Shown here: positions 40,901 through 52,195 of the stretch, piece by piece
How the letters are laid out: each line of letters starts with the position of its first letter
How positions within the stretch are numbered: the first letter of the stretch is position 1
DNA from: Lepturacanthus savala
Lineage: Eukaryota; Chordata; Actinopteri; Scombriformes; Trichiuridae
Reading direction: 5' to 3'
NCBI GenBank assembly: GCA_030544235.1
Contig: CM060469.1
Span: 18,949,517 to 19,013,516, forward strand
DNA length: 64,000 nt
The notes under the pieces: generated by a model
What the model was told of the DNA's origin: nothing
The model's database searches: none
The model's input: the letters and a program-made list of their open reading frames with translations, nothing else
Made by a program: the position numbers and the translations under genes

Positions 40901-42949
40901 CTTACATGTGGTGCCTCCATCTGCCCCCTGAACCCTGCACCAGTTCAAACTGTCAGCCTGAGTAAGGCTGCTGCATCCACACTGCTAGAACTCACAGCAT
41001 GGTCCTTCTCCAGTGTTTTGCCCGGCCCGTTTGTCAGGAAGTGGGTAGATCTGTAGGTTTGGGATAAAAAAAAAATGTTGAGATGCGCAAACATTCTCCC
41101 AGAGCAAAGTGTTGGAGGGTTTTCCCTTTTACTTGTGGTCTGACTTAATGATGCATGACAATATTAACAGGTTGGGAAATTAACATTTAAAATCCACTTG
41201 CATTTGTTCGGAGATTCCTAAACTCCACCAGAAAGTCAAATGATTTACCACAGATATACGGTGATGGTAAAGGCTTGAAGTGACACATGATTTGGCTGCA
41301 TCACTTTAAACGGTTTGTCTCACTCAGTGTCAGCCAGAGGACATCTGAGAGGTGTGCGTAAGCCTCAGTGCAGGAGCTTTGTAAAGGAGCCAAATGGAGT
41401 CTTTTTTTTTTTTTTCCTCAGTATACTTTTTTTTTTCTTTAAGAGTTTTAGTTTCCATATTTTGCAGGTGGCACATCTTAATTTTCCACCCTGTTTATTG
41501 TGTTACACATTGTGTGTGAAAAGTACTTTATGTATTTTACCTATAGCACAATGGTCGCACTGCACCAAAATATATAAACATTTATATAAAAAATATTGTT
41601 GAAGTAAGAATCTCACTTGATTCACAATTTGCATTCAACTCTTTTCTATGACTCTTTGTGGAGCTGATTCTTTAAATAACCTAATTTCTCTTTGTAAAAA
41701 AAAAAAAAAAAAAAAAAGGGCCTTTCCGGCATTCTTTTTGAGACTTGTCTCTACCTTTTACATTTTAATGTTTTATGTCTGTTAACATTTTATAAGCCGC
41801 TCTAAGTTTATTCCTACACACTTTGGTAGCAAAGTATTGGACATAAAGAATTTCTCTCTACATTTGTCTTAGTTTCATAAGAAGACTAAGAAGTATGGCT
41901 GTGTCAGACTGTTGTAGATTATGACTTTTTTATTATTACATTTTTCTCTTTACAGCTGGTGCTCCCAGAATATCTCATCCATTTCTTCTTCTGTGTGATG
42001 TTCTTCTGTGCGGCTGAGTGGCTCACTCTCTGTCTCAACTTACCACTGCTGGCTTATCATGTCTGGAGGTGGGTAGTCTCACGTAGTCAGACCAGACACC
42101 ACTTATAGTAGATCTGCAACAATTAATCAATCAGTTTCCAAATATTAAATTAATCACCAACTACTTTGATAAGCAATCATTGGATTTTAGTTGTTTTTAC
42201 AACTTGTCCAAATTCTCTGCTTCCAGCTTTTCAAATATGGTTATTTGCTGGTTTCTTTAATCTTCTATAATAGAGTGAATACTGATGATCTTTGGTTCAT
42301 TTGTTGACTGTTGGTCTGGACAAAATAAAGCATTTTAGGTTGAATTTCAGCTTTGGAAATAGTAATCAACATTTTACACCATTTTATGAACCAACTAGGG
42401 CTGCAAGTAATGGTTATTTTGATAGATTAATTTATTGATTATTAAAATGAATTGGTTAGTTGTTTGGTTCATAAAATAGTGTAAAAGATCTTGTAGTGGT
42501 TGCTATCACTTCTACCATATGAGGAAAAAACATCTGAAGTAGTCAGCCAATGGCAGACTTCTACTACAGACTATATCCAGTGAGCCGGACTCAGAAACGG
42601 ATAAACATGTTTAAACTAAAACATTAAACTGCTTTTAGCCTTTGAATTACCTGGTTGACCTGATCCACTACTTGTCTGTTACTGCAGGTATATGAGCAGA
42701 CCTGTGATGAGCTCTCCAGGCCTCTATGACCCAACCACCATCATGAACGCTGACATCCTGGCGTACTGTCAAAAAGAAGGCTGGTGCAAACTGGCTTTCT
42801 ACCTCCTGTCGTTCTTCTACTATCTCTACGGGTATGTTTTTTTCCCTGTTTTGGTTCAATATTTAAATCCTAAGCAAATTTGAAATCACACATGTTAATT
42901 TTGCATTCTTGTTCTTAACAGGATGATCTATGTACTGGTGAGCTCCTAA
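37978..42949 (+). CDS. cnih1: Cornichon 1, ER-export cargo receptor, 144 aa, 5 exons
   Basis: Exons: 37978-38058, 39252-39320, 41956-42068, 42688-42831, 42922-42949. They sum to 144 aa, the human CNIH1 length. The sequence is nearly the mammalian one: [94 protein letters not shown], ending VLVSS. It is an integral membrane protein of the early secretory pathway; the family (yeast Erv14, Drosophila cornichon) recruits TGF-alpha-like and other transmembrane cargo into COPII vesicles. Hydrophobic segments lie at about 8-27, 52-84 and 118-142. Exon 2 ends at ..LNP and exon 3 starts LVLPEY; a candidate alternative 48-nt exon lies between them (39572-39619). The AATAAA at 43265-43270 probably ends the mRNA. 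Identification is secure. Confidence 0.97.
38158..38226. repeat. Short tandem array of ACGGGGCTA-like units in cnih1 intron 1
   Basis: Units of the form ACGG(G/A)GCTA and ACGTGGCTA, joined by AC/ACCC, recur about six times. The array is G+C rich and close to the CpG-rich promoter. A GCTA tetranucleotide run (38494-38512) lies 270 bp further on. Confidence 0.8.
38494..38512. repeat. (GCTA)n microsatellite
   Basis: About five GCTA units (self-complementary AGCT/CTAG content) in cnih1 intron 1. Confidence 0.9.
39572..39619 (+). other. Candidate alternative 48-nt exon of cnih1 (CNIH2/3-like insert)
   Basis: Between ..GCAAAAAG and a good donor AAG/GTTTGT lie 16 open codons encoding [16 protein letters not shown]. 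It begins and ends in phase 0, matching the junction of exons 2 and 3. Inclusion would give ..LNP-insert-LVLPEY. That is exactly where CNIH2/CNIH3 carry their extra loop, and EKVKKIKR-V resembles their ERLKNIER-I segment. A T-tract at about 39540 and GTTAAC could serve as pyrimidine tract and branch site, although the bases just before the AG are purine-rich. Inference only, with no transcript evidence. Confidence 0.45.
42111..42400 (-). mobile_element. MITE-like element, copy 7
   Basis: It starts TCTGCAACAATTAATCAATC and carries TGACTGTTGGTCTGGACAAA and TTTTAGGTTGAATTTCAGC in reverse orientation, ending CATTTTATGAACCAAC. It lies in cnih1 intron 3 and abuts a partial copy in the other orientation. 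Confidence 0.85.
42399..42492 (+). mobile_element. MITE-like element, copy 8, partial
   Basis: GGGCTGCAAGTAATGGTTAT then TTGTTTGGTTCATAAAATAG and TGTAAAAGATC match the 5' part of the family, after which the similarity stops. Confidence 0.75.
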
Positions 42950-43270
42950 ACAATGAAGGTGGAGGACCTGCATGTACAGTAGACAACCAGACACTATTAT
43001 CTTAGTGCTGGACACAGGACCTGCTGGAGACCACCATGCAGCAACACAAGACGGACGAACTCAACTCCACACACAGCAGTGTGTCATTTCGGAAACATTT
43101 AGCCCGTTTTAAGAATATCTCGGTCGCAGTGTGTTCCTCTCATAGCACTATAGCTTAAATTTTATGGAAAATACAGACAAACCTGAATGGACAAGCTTTT
43201 TTGTTTGTTTTTTTTGCCCCTTTTTTATTTTTAATGATGTGGTGATATTGATGCTTGGGATTTAAATAAA
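42950..43270 (+). other. cnih1 3' UTR with polyadenylation signal
   Basis: 320 bp follow the stop. AATAAA at 43265-43270 is followed by T-rich sequence (TTTTGATTTTTTTTTTC), a convincing polyadenylation site. Confidence 0.75.
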
Positions 43271-44979
43271 GTTTTGATTTTTTTTTTCATCTTGGGTCAC
43301 AACTTTTGAGTGTTTACAAATTAGGTAGAGTTTCAGGTGTGCATTATCTGTGAGAATCTAAGCTAAACAGCTAAATGACCTTCTGCGAGTTAAATCCTGG
43401 GCTTATATCAACAAATTTATACCTGCCACATAATTCATTGCAAACTAAGAACATTGCAAATCAGACTTCTGTTCTTTCTTACAGGTATATATGGTTTCAA
43501 ATGAACATTTGGGACTTTGAAGTCCATAGAGGGCTGACGTGCATAGGTAATCACTTAATGAAAGTGTTGCACGGGGATATAGTCTGGTTGTAACATCAGT
43601 TTTCAAGCTATCTGATGTAATGTTTTCATAATTCAGGCCTATTTATCATCACACTATGTAATCCCTGTCATACTGAAATCAATGGCAATTTCTGTTAAAG
43701 TGTGAATCCAGAGTAGAACATAATGTGTATGTACCTGTATTTCTGTAGATTCGCCCTCGCAGCTGTTTAACTAAAAGGTAAACTCAACAGTACAATAACA
43801 TTCAGCATTAGAAAGCAACTGTGCTTTATTCCGCTTTCTGCAGTCAAGCTTTGGTAGGAACTTGCTGAAGTGCCATACTGTTGAATGTACCTTTTCAAAT
43901 TCCTGTTTTTAAACATAGTTGTCATCGTGCATTATGTTCATTTCAACACCAAATATTCCAATCAACGTCAGGAGCTCCAGTGTTAATTTATTCAATGTTG
44001 TTAATTCCGCTTCTCATGTCTCCAGAAAATCAAACACTCCTCTGACTCGCCTCATTTCACAGAAACAGAATCTGGAAAGTGGTGTTTTAGATTCTTTAGA
44101 CTCGAGACCATTAGAAAAATTGTTTTTCAGAAAGTCAAGCGTATTTATTGCCATTTTCAAATGTGTACATTTTTCAGGAAAAGGGATGATCATTTGTCAC
44201 AGGTGAAATTTTTCTGTATTAGATCTCATGTCACATCCAAGAAATGACAACTTGAGTTTATTTGAAGCTAAATAAACGTATCCCACTCTATTTTGGACTG
44301 GATGTCGTTTGAACTCAATACGGAACGGGCAAAATAGTTTAGCAAGATTTATCAATATTAAAAAATAATACTTAATCTGTGACCATTTTTTTTTCTTAGG
44401 GTAAATATTAATATTAAATATATGGAATAAATAAGTTATATTACCAAAACAAGGCAGAACATTTTATACTAAATGATCCAACCAAAAATCACAATTAGCT
44501 GTTTTATAAGAGCTACTTAATATATATATTTTTTCAGATGAAATTTAACTAATTACACTATGTTCCATGTGTAACTGATTCTCTGAGATGTCAAAACAAG
44601 TGCTCCAAAAAGCAGTTAAGAGACATGTTGGTTACAAAACTAAAGCTGTTCTCCAAATACTATATATTCAACTTAAACAGGTTTTCATTATGTAATGTGC
44701 ACCACTGGAAAAGTGACAAAACTAAGAACATTAAAAAAGTACCAGTATGATATTTGGATTGGTCTGATAAGAATCTACCTGTGCTTATTATGAGATACAT
44801 GGTGATCTGGTCCTACAGCTTCTAAATTCCGAGCTCTTGGACAAAAGTGCAGACACCCCAAAATATTTATTTATTAACCATTGTGAAAATTACCCATCAA
44901 TAAAAACTAGTATGGGATGAAAATTATTGCTATTGAAATTTCTTAGGTTCAAATATTTTTGTAAAATAGAATGATGAAA

Positions 44980-45132
44980 AAGACTGATACCGATTTCCCA
45001 AAGATAAAGATCATCAGTTTACTATTATAGAAGACTAAAGAAACCAGAAAATAATCAGATTTGAGAAGCTGGAAAAGAGAATTTGGACATTTTCTTCTTA
45101 AAAATGACTCAAATCGATAGAAAACGCATCTC
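44980..45132 (+). mobile_element. MITE family fragment, copy 9
   Basis: AAGATCATCAGTTTACTATT, then AAACCAGAAAATAATCAGAT, TTGAGAAGCTGG and TCTTAAAAATGACTCAAAT match the 3' half of the family closely. Confidence 0.8.
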
Positions 45133-45454
45133 AATGGATCTTTTGAATAAATATCAATGTCATGCCCCTGAAATGTTTGTTGAAAGCTCCTCTCCAATTT
45201 GTAATCATATTGAATAGTACAGCAAACAAACACAACACCATTATTTTAAATAGGATGTGTCAAACTGTTATATTGATTTTTTCACACAGATACAGTGTCA
45301 ATTAATTTAGATGCAGCCTTAATGAAGCGAAAAAAAGTTTTGAGGTAAAGCAGCACGAACATGAAATTATGTAGTCAAACTCTGTTCTGGATTATCGAAG
45401 CTTCCGACCACGGATCAGAACCTGGTGCCGAAATAACTTCAGTCAATGATAATA

Positions 45455-45789
45455 GTCAGTCAGTCATCTTCTATACCTGCTTATTCCTCATTAGGATCGC
45501 AGGGGTCTGCTGGAGCCTATCCCAGCGCATTACGGCAGCCAATCGTGGGGCACACACACCATTCACTCACACACTCACATCTACAGGCAATTTAGAGTCT
45601 CCAATTAACCTCAGCATGTTTTTGGACTGTGGGAGGAAGCCAGAGTACCTGGTGAAAACCCACGCAGACACAGGGAGAACATGCAAACTCCACACAGAAA
45701 GGTCCCAGACCCAGGACCAAGGAGGTCTTGAACCTGCGACCTTCTTGCTGTGAGGCAACAGCGCTAACCCCTGCACCACTGTGTCGCCC
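45455..45789 (+). mobile_element. Short interspersed repeat, copy B, with 8-bp target duplication
   Basis: It is the same element as 17408-17754. TGATAATA occurs immediately before (45447-45454) and immediately after (45790-45797), a target-site duplication that marks both ends as real. The open reading frame that crosses it is not a gene. Confidence 0.88.
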
Positions 45790-46772
45790 TGATAATAATC
45801 AATGTAGCCTAATTACTTCCGCCTTCTGGTTACCATGGGAACCTACTTTGGAACTCAAACCCTTGATTTGCGCTATGAATCACACATATGCTTATGCAAC
45901 ATTTGTTAAAAAAATAGTCACGCACTTTGTCTACAACTGTTCAAATATAATAACTTAAAAAAAAAAAACGTAAAAACATAACTTTGAGAACATAATTAAA
46001 AAAGACTACAGGCCGAGATTTATGTACATGTCAGCAGCCTCTTTCAATGAGCATATCCCGTTGCTATGACTACACCCGGCACAAAACACAAAGGCATTAT
46101 AACAATGGATGTATTATATGTATATATATGCTTTATTTTTATCACATCCATGATCATAACTGTTAGCTTAACTCTGTAGCATGGGGAAAGCCCCAGAGAG
46201 AAAGGGTCCTGACGTCACGTATGCGACTCTCCCTTCTGTAGTCTTTATTTATGCGTTTTCAAAGTCTTACAAGAGTTTTACAATAAGGTTTGACTTTTTT
46301 TACTTGCAAGTGTGACTTTACATAGATAAACATATGTGTGATTTACTGGCATAAATCAAACAGTATTAATGACATTTTTCCAGTAGATTCCCATAGCTAT
46401 ATACAGTATTGCCTCCCATGTCAAGAATGCAGCAGTGAACCAAAAGGGAGCCAACAAGCTGAGATGTCGTCAATCCAGAGTCAATCTAATCAATCTAGCC
46501 TGAAACCAGCACATCTGTCCTGAAAACTGTAAATGCGCATAGATTATTTTACATCACAATTGCAGCTGAAGAACTTCAAACTCATTTATAACACCAGCAG
46601 GATTTTCCTCAAAAAGTATTTTATTCGACTATAATGGGGATGACAAGAAGAAATATATTAGAGTATTCTTTTAAAGTGCAATCTTTAGAGATGCAGTTTT
46701 ATTCACACACAACAGAAAAGAGTCAGCGACGACAACGAGTTTAAAGGTTGTTCCTGAGTTGAGGACCAGAGA

Positions 46773-49162
46773 TCAGCGGGACACGCAGCGCTCCACAGGG
46801 ACCTCTCTGCTCTGCTGGTAGGCTGCATATCTCTCACGAAACTCATGGAGGAAGTTGTATTGCTACGGAAAAGTCAAGTTAAACTGTCAGGTAATGAACA
46901 ACCTGAAATCATTTTGTCCTAATTAACTTCTAAACACGCTTGAAGTTGAATTGTGTTCAGTGATTTCAGAAGAGGAGGACCAGGACTCACCTTCACGGTC
47001 TGGATGGCGGCTCCTCCTCGGTGCTCCCTCAGCACCTCGATGGCTTTGTTCGCCGTCATCGTTAGAGAAAACCGCAGCAGCAAACAGGCAGCGACTGGAG
47101 ACATCACACAGTTGTGTGGTTAGACAGGAAATGATTTTTCACATCATTTACATGAAGTTATGTACTTACAGAGAATCAAGTATCAGAGTAATTTACAGTA
47201 AAATATTCTTACTTAATGCAGAGCGTCCCAGGCCTCCGTAACAGCTGTAAAAATGGGAAACATTTTATCAAATGCATCAAAGCTAAAAGCAAATCATCCT
47301 ATTCTTGTTGAGATGGTCCTGGTTAGATGTGAAGAATAGAAGTGCTTAAATATAAACACACACAAATATAGATGCTGATTGTCACAGGAGATTTTTCTGC
47401 ATCAATCTCTAATTTCAGCATTTCCTCATTTGAATGTTCAGGTGGAAAATCCCCGTCCCCCCATTCAGCAGCTCCTCCTGTTGCCAGGTGATCAGATCCA
47501 TCAGGGGATTTCAGAACCTTTCAGTCCTTTCAGAGTTGACATGTTCCATTTTATCAAGTGACACAAACCACCAACCAACTAACTCTAACACAAACCTTCC
47601 TGTCAACATGCTGCTCTGTTGTAAAGCCGTTTCCTCCACTAATACTGTACAGTCTAAAACCATTCAGAATCTGTGATACTTTTCATGTCATGTATGTTTT
47701 TTTCTTTAATTGATGGACCATCTCTTCCAGTTTGACATCTTTCTAAAAAACAAACGTTTCATAGTTTGGGAAGAGAAATAGTATTAGTATAGTAGTATAG
47801 AAATAGTATTTCCTTCTGTTCAGTATTTGAATTCAGTATTTTATCATTGTAAGTATAAATATAAATATATAAATATGTTCTCTTAAATGGAAAAAGAACC
47901 AATGAATGTTTCCAAGTGAAACAATCTCAGTGATGAGAAGGTTCTTTATGGTTATGTAATAATGAACTTTCAAACAGGTGTTTTTTGGAATAATACATTG
48001 TGCCAATCATGTTATTCCACAAAAAAATGTTCAGCTACCTGTTAAAAATCTCCAAAGAATGGATTTTTTATCCCAAATCTATGAAAATGGAAATGAGTTT
48101 TATTTCAAAAGTTAAGCTCCTGGACAAAATCTGCTGCTCTGCTAAAAGTCTTTTCTAAATAGTTGTGATGTCACATATCGTGGTTGCAAGTTTGCCCCTT
48201 AAATTCAGGTGAAAATGTCCTTCTTCAGCAGATAAATAAGTTTGACCGTCCGGTGTTAAACTCTGCACCGACGCTCAAACAGCTGAACAACGAATGCAGG
48301 AAGAAGAAGCCAAACGCATGTTTCTAGGAGGATTTAAAGGCTGCTGCTTGTGTTTGAGCCTGGTTACTCACTGGATCACCGGCCTCCTGTGGTTCTCCAG
48401 GCTGATCTGCAGCTGCTGCAGGATCTGGCAGCACTGGTCCAGCTGAGGGACGTCTCCATCGGGGAACGGCATGTGATGGACGGTGAAGCCGCGCTGCTCG
48501 TACACCTCCAGCAGGGAGGGAACTCTGTACTTAGTGAGTTCTCCTCTGGTGCAGAAGACAAACACATCCTGAACTCCCTGATTCTGCAGCTCCTCTGTTA
48601 ACAGACACAACAGCAGCTGCTGATCACTCTCTCTCTATATCTACAGGAGAGGAAAACTACACAAGTCACAAGATGATTGTGAGAGATCTGAAATTGGAAA
48701 ATCAGCGTTTGACCCTCACAAAGAATGAAAGTCTCCTCACCAATGTCTCTGGGCAAACTCCTGCGGATATCTTTGTATTTGCAGCCTGAATATAGACGAT
48801 GGAAACATGTATTAATGACCAGTTGCACAAAACCTTACAAATAAATAGTAAGATAAACAATCTAAACTGATAAATCTTCTCTTTACCTGGTAGAGCACAA
48901 ATCCCAAGAAACTGGGAAGATTCCGCTGACAGCGGCAGCCTGAAAGCCACAAATATATAATATACATCCACAAAGTGATGCTCCTTCATCACATTTCTAT
49001 TTTAAAACAGGGTTTTCTGAATATGAATATCACCAGTTACATATTATCTGGTCGTCTAAGACAAAACAAAATGCAAACTTGCCAAGAAATGTGAAAAGGA
49101 GTCAGCTGGTCGTCTCCGAGCTCGTCCTCTTCAGACGAGGAATCAAACTCACTCCTTCTCAT
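46773..49162 (-). CDS. cdkn3: CDKN3 / KAP, cyclin-dependent kinase-associated dual-specificity phosphatase, 208 aa, 7 coding exons
   Basis: Exons: 49083-49162, 48887-48939, 48741-48785, 48372-48594, 47213-47244, 46991-47094, 46773-46862. They sum to 208 aa (human 212). The N-terminus MRRSEFDSSSEEDELGDDQL matches the acidic human start. SSQFLGICALPGCKYKDIRR, VQDVFVFCTRGELTKYRVP and IQTVKQYNFLHEFRERYA are hallmark KAP segments. The phosphatase P-loop H134-C135-YGGLG-R141-S142 and general acid Asp105 are present. KAP dephosphorylates the activation-loop threonine of CDK2 and interacts with CDK1/CDK2. The first coding intron needs a GC donor (TCTTG/GCAAGTTT) to join ISW to LPLSAE in frame. One exon is only 32 nt. 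Exon 49083-49164 begins with an acceptor, so at least one 5' exon precedes it (likely 50210-about 50265). Identification is secure. Confidence 0.96.
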
Positions 49163-49164
49163 GA

Positions 49165-50209
49165 CTGTAAAACAGAATAAATCCACAGCTCTGTAATCTT
49201 CATCTAACACTGATGATCATTTCACAAAACTATCTCTAAGGGTATTTTTAGTTTGTTGGAGGCATTTCTTCATTGATTTCTGGTCATTTCTGTTCAGTAT
49301 AAATCATCTTGCACAGACATAAAGGTCAAATATCAGGCAAATATCCTGTTTCATGTATTATTTATTAAGTATAGTATTATTTTGTATATAAAGACAGCCT
49401 GGATTTAGAAACTGGCTGTTTCACAGCTTATTTGACTTTCTGATGTCATGCAGTAGCTCGCAGCCAATCAGGTGAGAGCTCATTAATATTTATGAGACAG
49501 TAGTAAAAACAGCTCCAGGTCAGACTGTAAAACTACAGACGGTTGAATTTTCATAAATTAAATCACAGATATCTCATGTCAGAGGATCAAAACTTCAAAT
49601 AAAACCCTGATTTAGGACCTTTAAGTTTGATTGAAAAAGATCAATATTACATCTACCTTTTCCTTTATAATCTTAGTGCAACACTAACAGATTATAACAT
49701 TAATGAAACGAACAAATATATATTTGCTAGTTTTTTTTTCATTTTTAAGCAGGTTTAAAATCTCTGTAAATGGATTTTTACAGAAATAACACAATATAAT
49801 TAGCGCTACTACTAATAATGTAACAGGTGTTGTTGGTTTCAGGTGTTGTGAATGATACTGAGCAGGTGTTTTTCACCTCCTGTTCCGTGTATCATTGTTT
49901 ATTTTGTTAAACATTTAAAACTATATTAGGTATGAACCATGTTTCAGTGTTAATATGTATTAATGTGACAGTAAAACATATTGAAGCAGATCGTCATTCA
50001 TCGTAATTCGTCGTTCGTCGTCCAGTTTTTCATGTTATCAGCTGTAGAGCTGCTGTCACTTCCTGTAACCGTCCCCAGAGAACAGTATTACAGTAGTACT
50101 GCAGTAATACTACGATATTACTACAGTAGTACTACACTTCTACTACTACTACACGGCTGTGTAATACCACACAGATACAGAATAAAGCACTAATAAAGAG
50201 TATTTGTAC
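49165..50209 (-). other. cdkn3 first intron, with a palindromic ACTA/AGT-rich patch
   Basis: AT-rich intron. At 50085-50150 repeated AGTAGTACT/ACTACT units form overlapping imperfect palindromes (for example GTAGTACTGCAGTAATA against TATTACTACAGTAGTAC). Nothing else was recognised. Confidence 0.55.
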
Positions 50210-50330
50210 CTGTTGTGTAGTGCAGCGCTGTTGTGCTAGTTGACAGCTCCGCAGCTCCTGCTTGGATTTGAAATTTCCGTGAACTCATCAGCCAATCAGA
50301 TTAACGTATTTCCCTTAACCACGCCCCTTC
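50210..50330 (-). promoter_or_regulatory. cdkn3 exon 1 and putative cell-cycle promoter (CCAAT plus CHR-like)
   Basis: The donor CAACAG/GTACAAA ends exon 1 at 50210. Upstream lie TTTGAA at 50267-50272 (plus strand, so in reverse orientation to the gene) and CCAAT at 50292-50296, about 20 bp apart, with no TATA box. NF-Y boxes next to a CHR element (TTTGAA) are typical of late cell-cycle genes, and CDKN3 is one. An ATG at 50288-50286 would be in frame with the coding exon through GTC but sits within these elements, so I do not use it as the start. Confidence 0.5.
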
Positions 50331-51477
50331 AGAAATGCAACGTCAGCATGTGTGCGCTCGATTAGATTACAGCCTGAACCAGGCGGGCGGAGACTGTGAC
50401 GGTGGCAACAAACTTTCAAACTTTTTTTTTTTGTTTAATGATATAATCGGTTTATTTAATAAGAGTCATTTATTATTCAATAAACTTAAACCTTAAATCA
50501 CACCGATTACGGTTCCTCTCATAAAAACTGTAATATATATATATATTTATTTTACTTTTGCTGTTACCGCATCAAAATCATCATATTGCACATACATAGA
50601 AATCTATACACTTTAGGATGTGTATTGTGTTATATTAAGTTTTTATTCATATTTATACACATATATGTATAGAAATCATAATTTATTTGTAGTGTGTATA
50701 ATGTACATGGATGTTGAGTGTAATCTCTCACAACTATGTCATATTTTTTTTTACTATAATAATATAATAAATCTTAAACCGTCTGATTTGGTGTATTATT
50801 AATATTTCACCCACATTTTAAATGGACTGTAGTTAGAAAATAGTTAGACATTTCTTTATTAAACCTAAGAGTAACATTTTGGTGTAAGTATCTAAATAAA
50901 AAGCTCGTGTGCAGGTGGATGAAGGCTTTTTTCCATCAGGCCGCTGATATGATTCACTCTGGACCTGGATCCTTCGCAGACCTCAGCTGCTCAGTCAGAG
51001 TCCTGCAGGACATCTGCTGCAGACCAGATCAGACCTGAACCAGGTTTACACACGGACTCAAACCTCCGGAGGATTTTAAGAGTCGCTGCGTCTTTTCTCA
51101 TGTGTGGAGAATAAACCGCGGATCTGCAGCCGAGGTGAGTTTCTTCTGCTTTTGTTTTGTAAATCCCGGTCTTTTTAAAACCAGATATAGAAAATACATC
51201 AGTCAACAAGCGATACCAAAAAACGGATTTATTTAATGTTTTAATTTGAAAAAAGTGCTTTAAAATGACCGAAGGCAGAGCTGTAATTAATCTGTGCAAA
51301 CGGCTTTTGATTCGGTTGATTTTCAGCGAATCATTAGTAAATCGCTTGTTTCTGGTTCTGTCAGCAGACCTCAGGAGGATCTTGGCTCCTGCAGCTTTTT
51401 CCCTGCAGAGCTCAGCTCTTGGCTGCTTCATCACTTCCTTATCAGAGGGGCTGCTGGCAGCAACAACAGCTGAGCAG

Positions 51478-51480
<3 letters not shown>

Positions 51481-51509
<29 letters not shown>
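51481..51509. repeat. (AC)n microsatellite
   Basis: A 29-bp AC run directly after a possible donor in the RhoGEF 5' region. Confidence 0.95.
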
Positions 51510-51514
<5 letters not shown>

Positions 51515-51589
51515 AAAGTGTGACTACAGACATTATTCTGGCTCCTCTGGTTTAAACAGGTGCAGGTGGACACTGATTTAGCATGTTCT

Positions 51590-51912
51590 GTGCTTTTTTT
51601 CCTCTACTTGATCATGCACTCCTGGTACTTTGTTTTTTTTTAATATATCTATGTATATATGTGTGTATACAGTATTTATTGTGTATCCACAAAGTACAAT
51701 TCACCCATAAATAGTATATACCCTGTATGTTTGCATATAATAATCTGTCCTCATCTACTTATGTTTACAGGTTCATACATATTACATAATATTATTATTC
51801 ACACTTTTTGAAGGCAGTTTTTATTCTGTGCTTCACTCTTTTTGTTCTTGAGTTGTGGTAACAAGCAAACTTTTCTCTTGTGTGATCAATAAAGTTAAAT
51901 TTAATCTAATCT
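51590..51912 (+). mobile_element. Likely LINE 3' tail
   Basis: The segment ends TTGTGTGATCAATAAAGTTA followed by AATTTAATCTAATCTTA. The 'GTGATCAATAAAGT...TCTAATCT' ending is characteristic of fish non-LTR retrotransposon 3' ends. The body is not recognisable. Confidence 0.55.
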
Positions 51913-52195
51913 TAAAATCCTCTGTTTAAATATTATTGTTTGTTTTTATTAATTTCTGACTGTTCATGAAGAGGTTAAGTTTTGTTCCTTGTTTGTTATC
52001 TGATCAGTGTTGGAGGACAGATTGAATTACAAAGAGCATGCATCACTATTTTTAACTAGATTATGTATTATTGATATTATGTGCTGACTGAGAGCTGTAG
52101 AAATCATAAAAGGTGATTTATTCTGCAGTTTGTGGTGTAATCAGTGCTGAGTGTTGGCAAACAGTCTTGTCTGTTTGTTTCTCTCTGAGCAGGTC

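Larger units (their letters stand above)
43271..46772. other. Region between convergent cnih1 and cdkn3
   Basis: AT-rich, with a MITE fragment (44980-45130) and interspersed-repeat copy B (45455-45789). A CCTGACGTCACGT motif near 46210 is an isolated CRE-like match. The cdkn3 3' UTR should occupy the part just below 46773. No coding exon is supported. Confidence 0.6.
50289..52195. other. Region between divergent cdkn3 and the RhoGEF, including the RhoGEF 5' exon and first intron
   Basis: A G+C-richer leader at about 50900-51134 ends CAGCCGAG/GTGAGTTT, a good donor, and is the likely non-coding first exon of the RhoGEF. A second possible untranslated exon ends GAGCAG/GTAACA at 51478. The remainder is AT-rich, with a CA repeat and a LINE-like tail. 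Confidence 0.5.

Noticed and set aside
46205..46220. CRE (TGACGTCA) as a promoter for a new gene
   Set aside because: An isolated motif in the intergenic region with no CpG island, exon or start nearby.
50210..50288. Upstream in-frame ATG for cdkn3, adding about 27 residues
   Set aside because: It falls between the CCAAT and TTTGAA motifs, where transcription has probably not begun. The peptide does not match the known N-terminus.
51265..51555. 96-codon frame as a first coding exon of the RhoGEF
   Set aside because: No similarity to ARHGEF33, and the in-frame ATG at 52196 with SEISKLQYMVSELKTG fits the family start. The stretch may still be untranslated exon.
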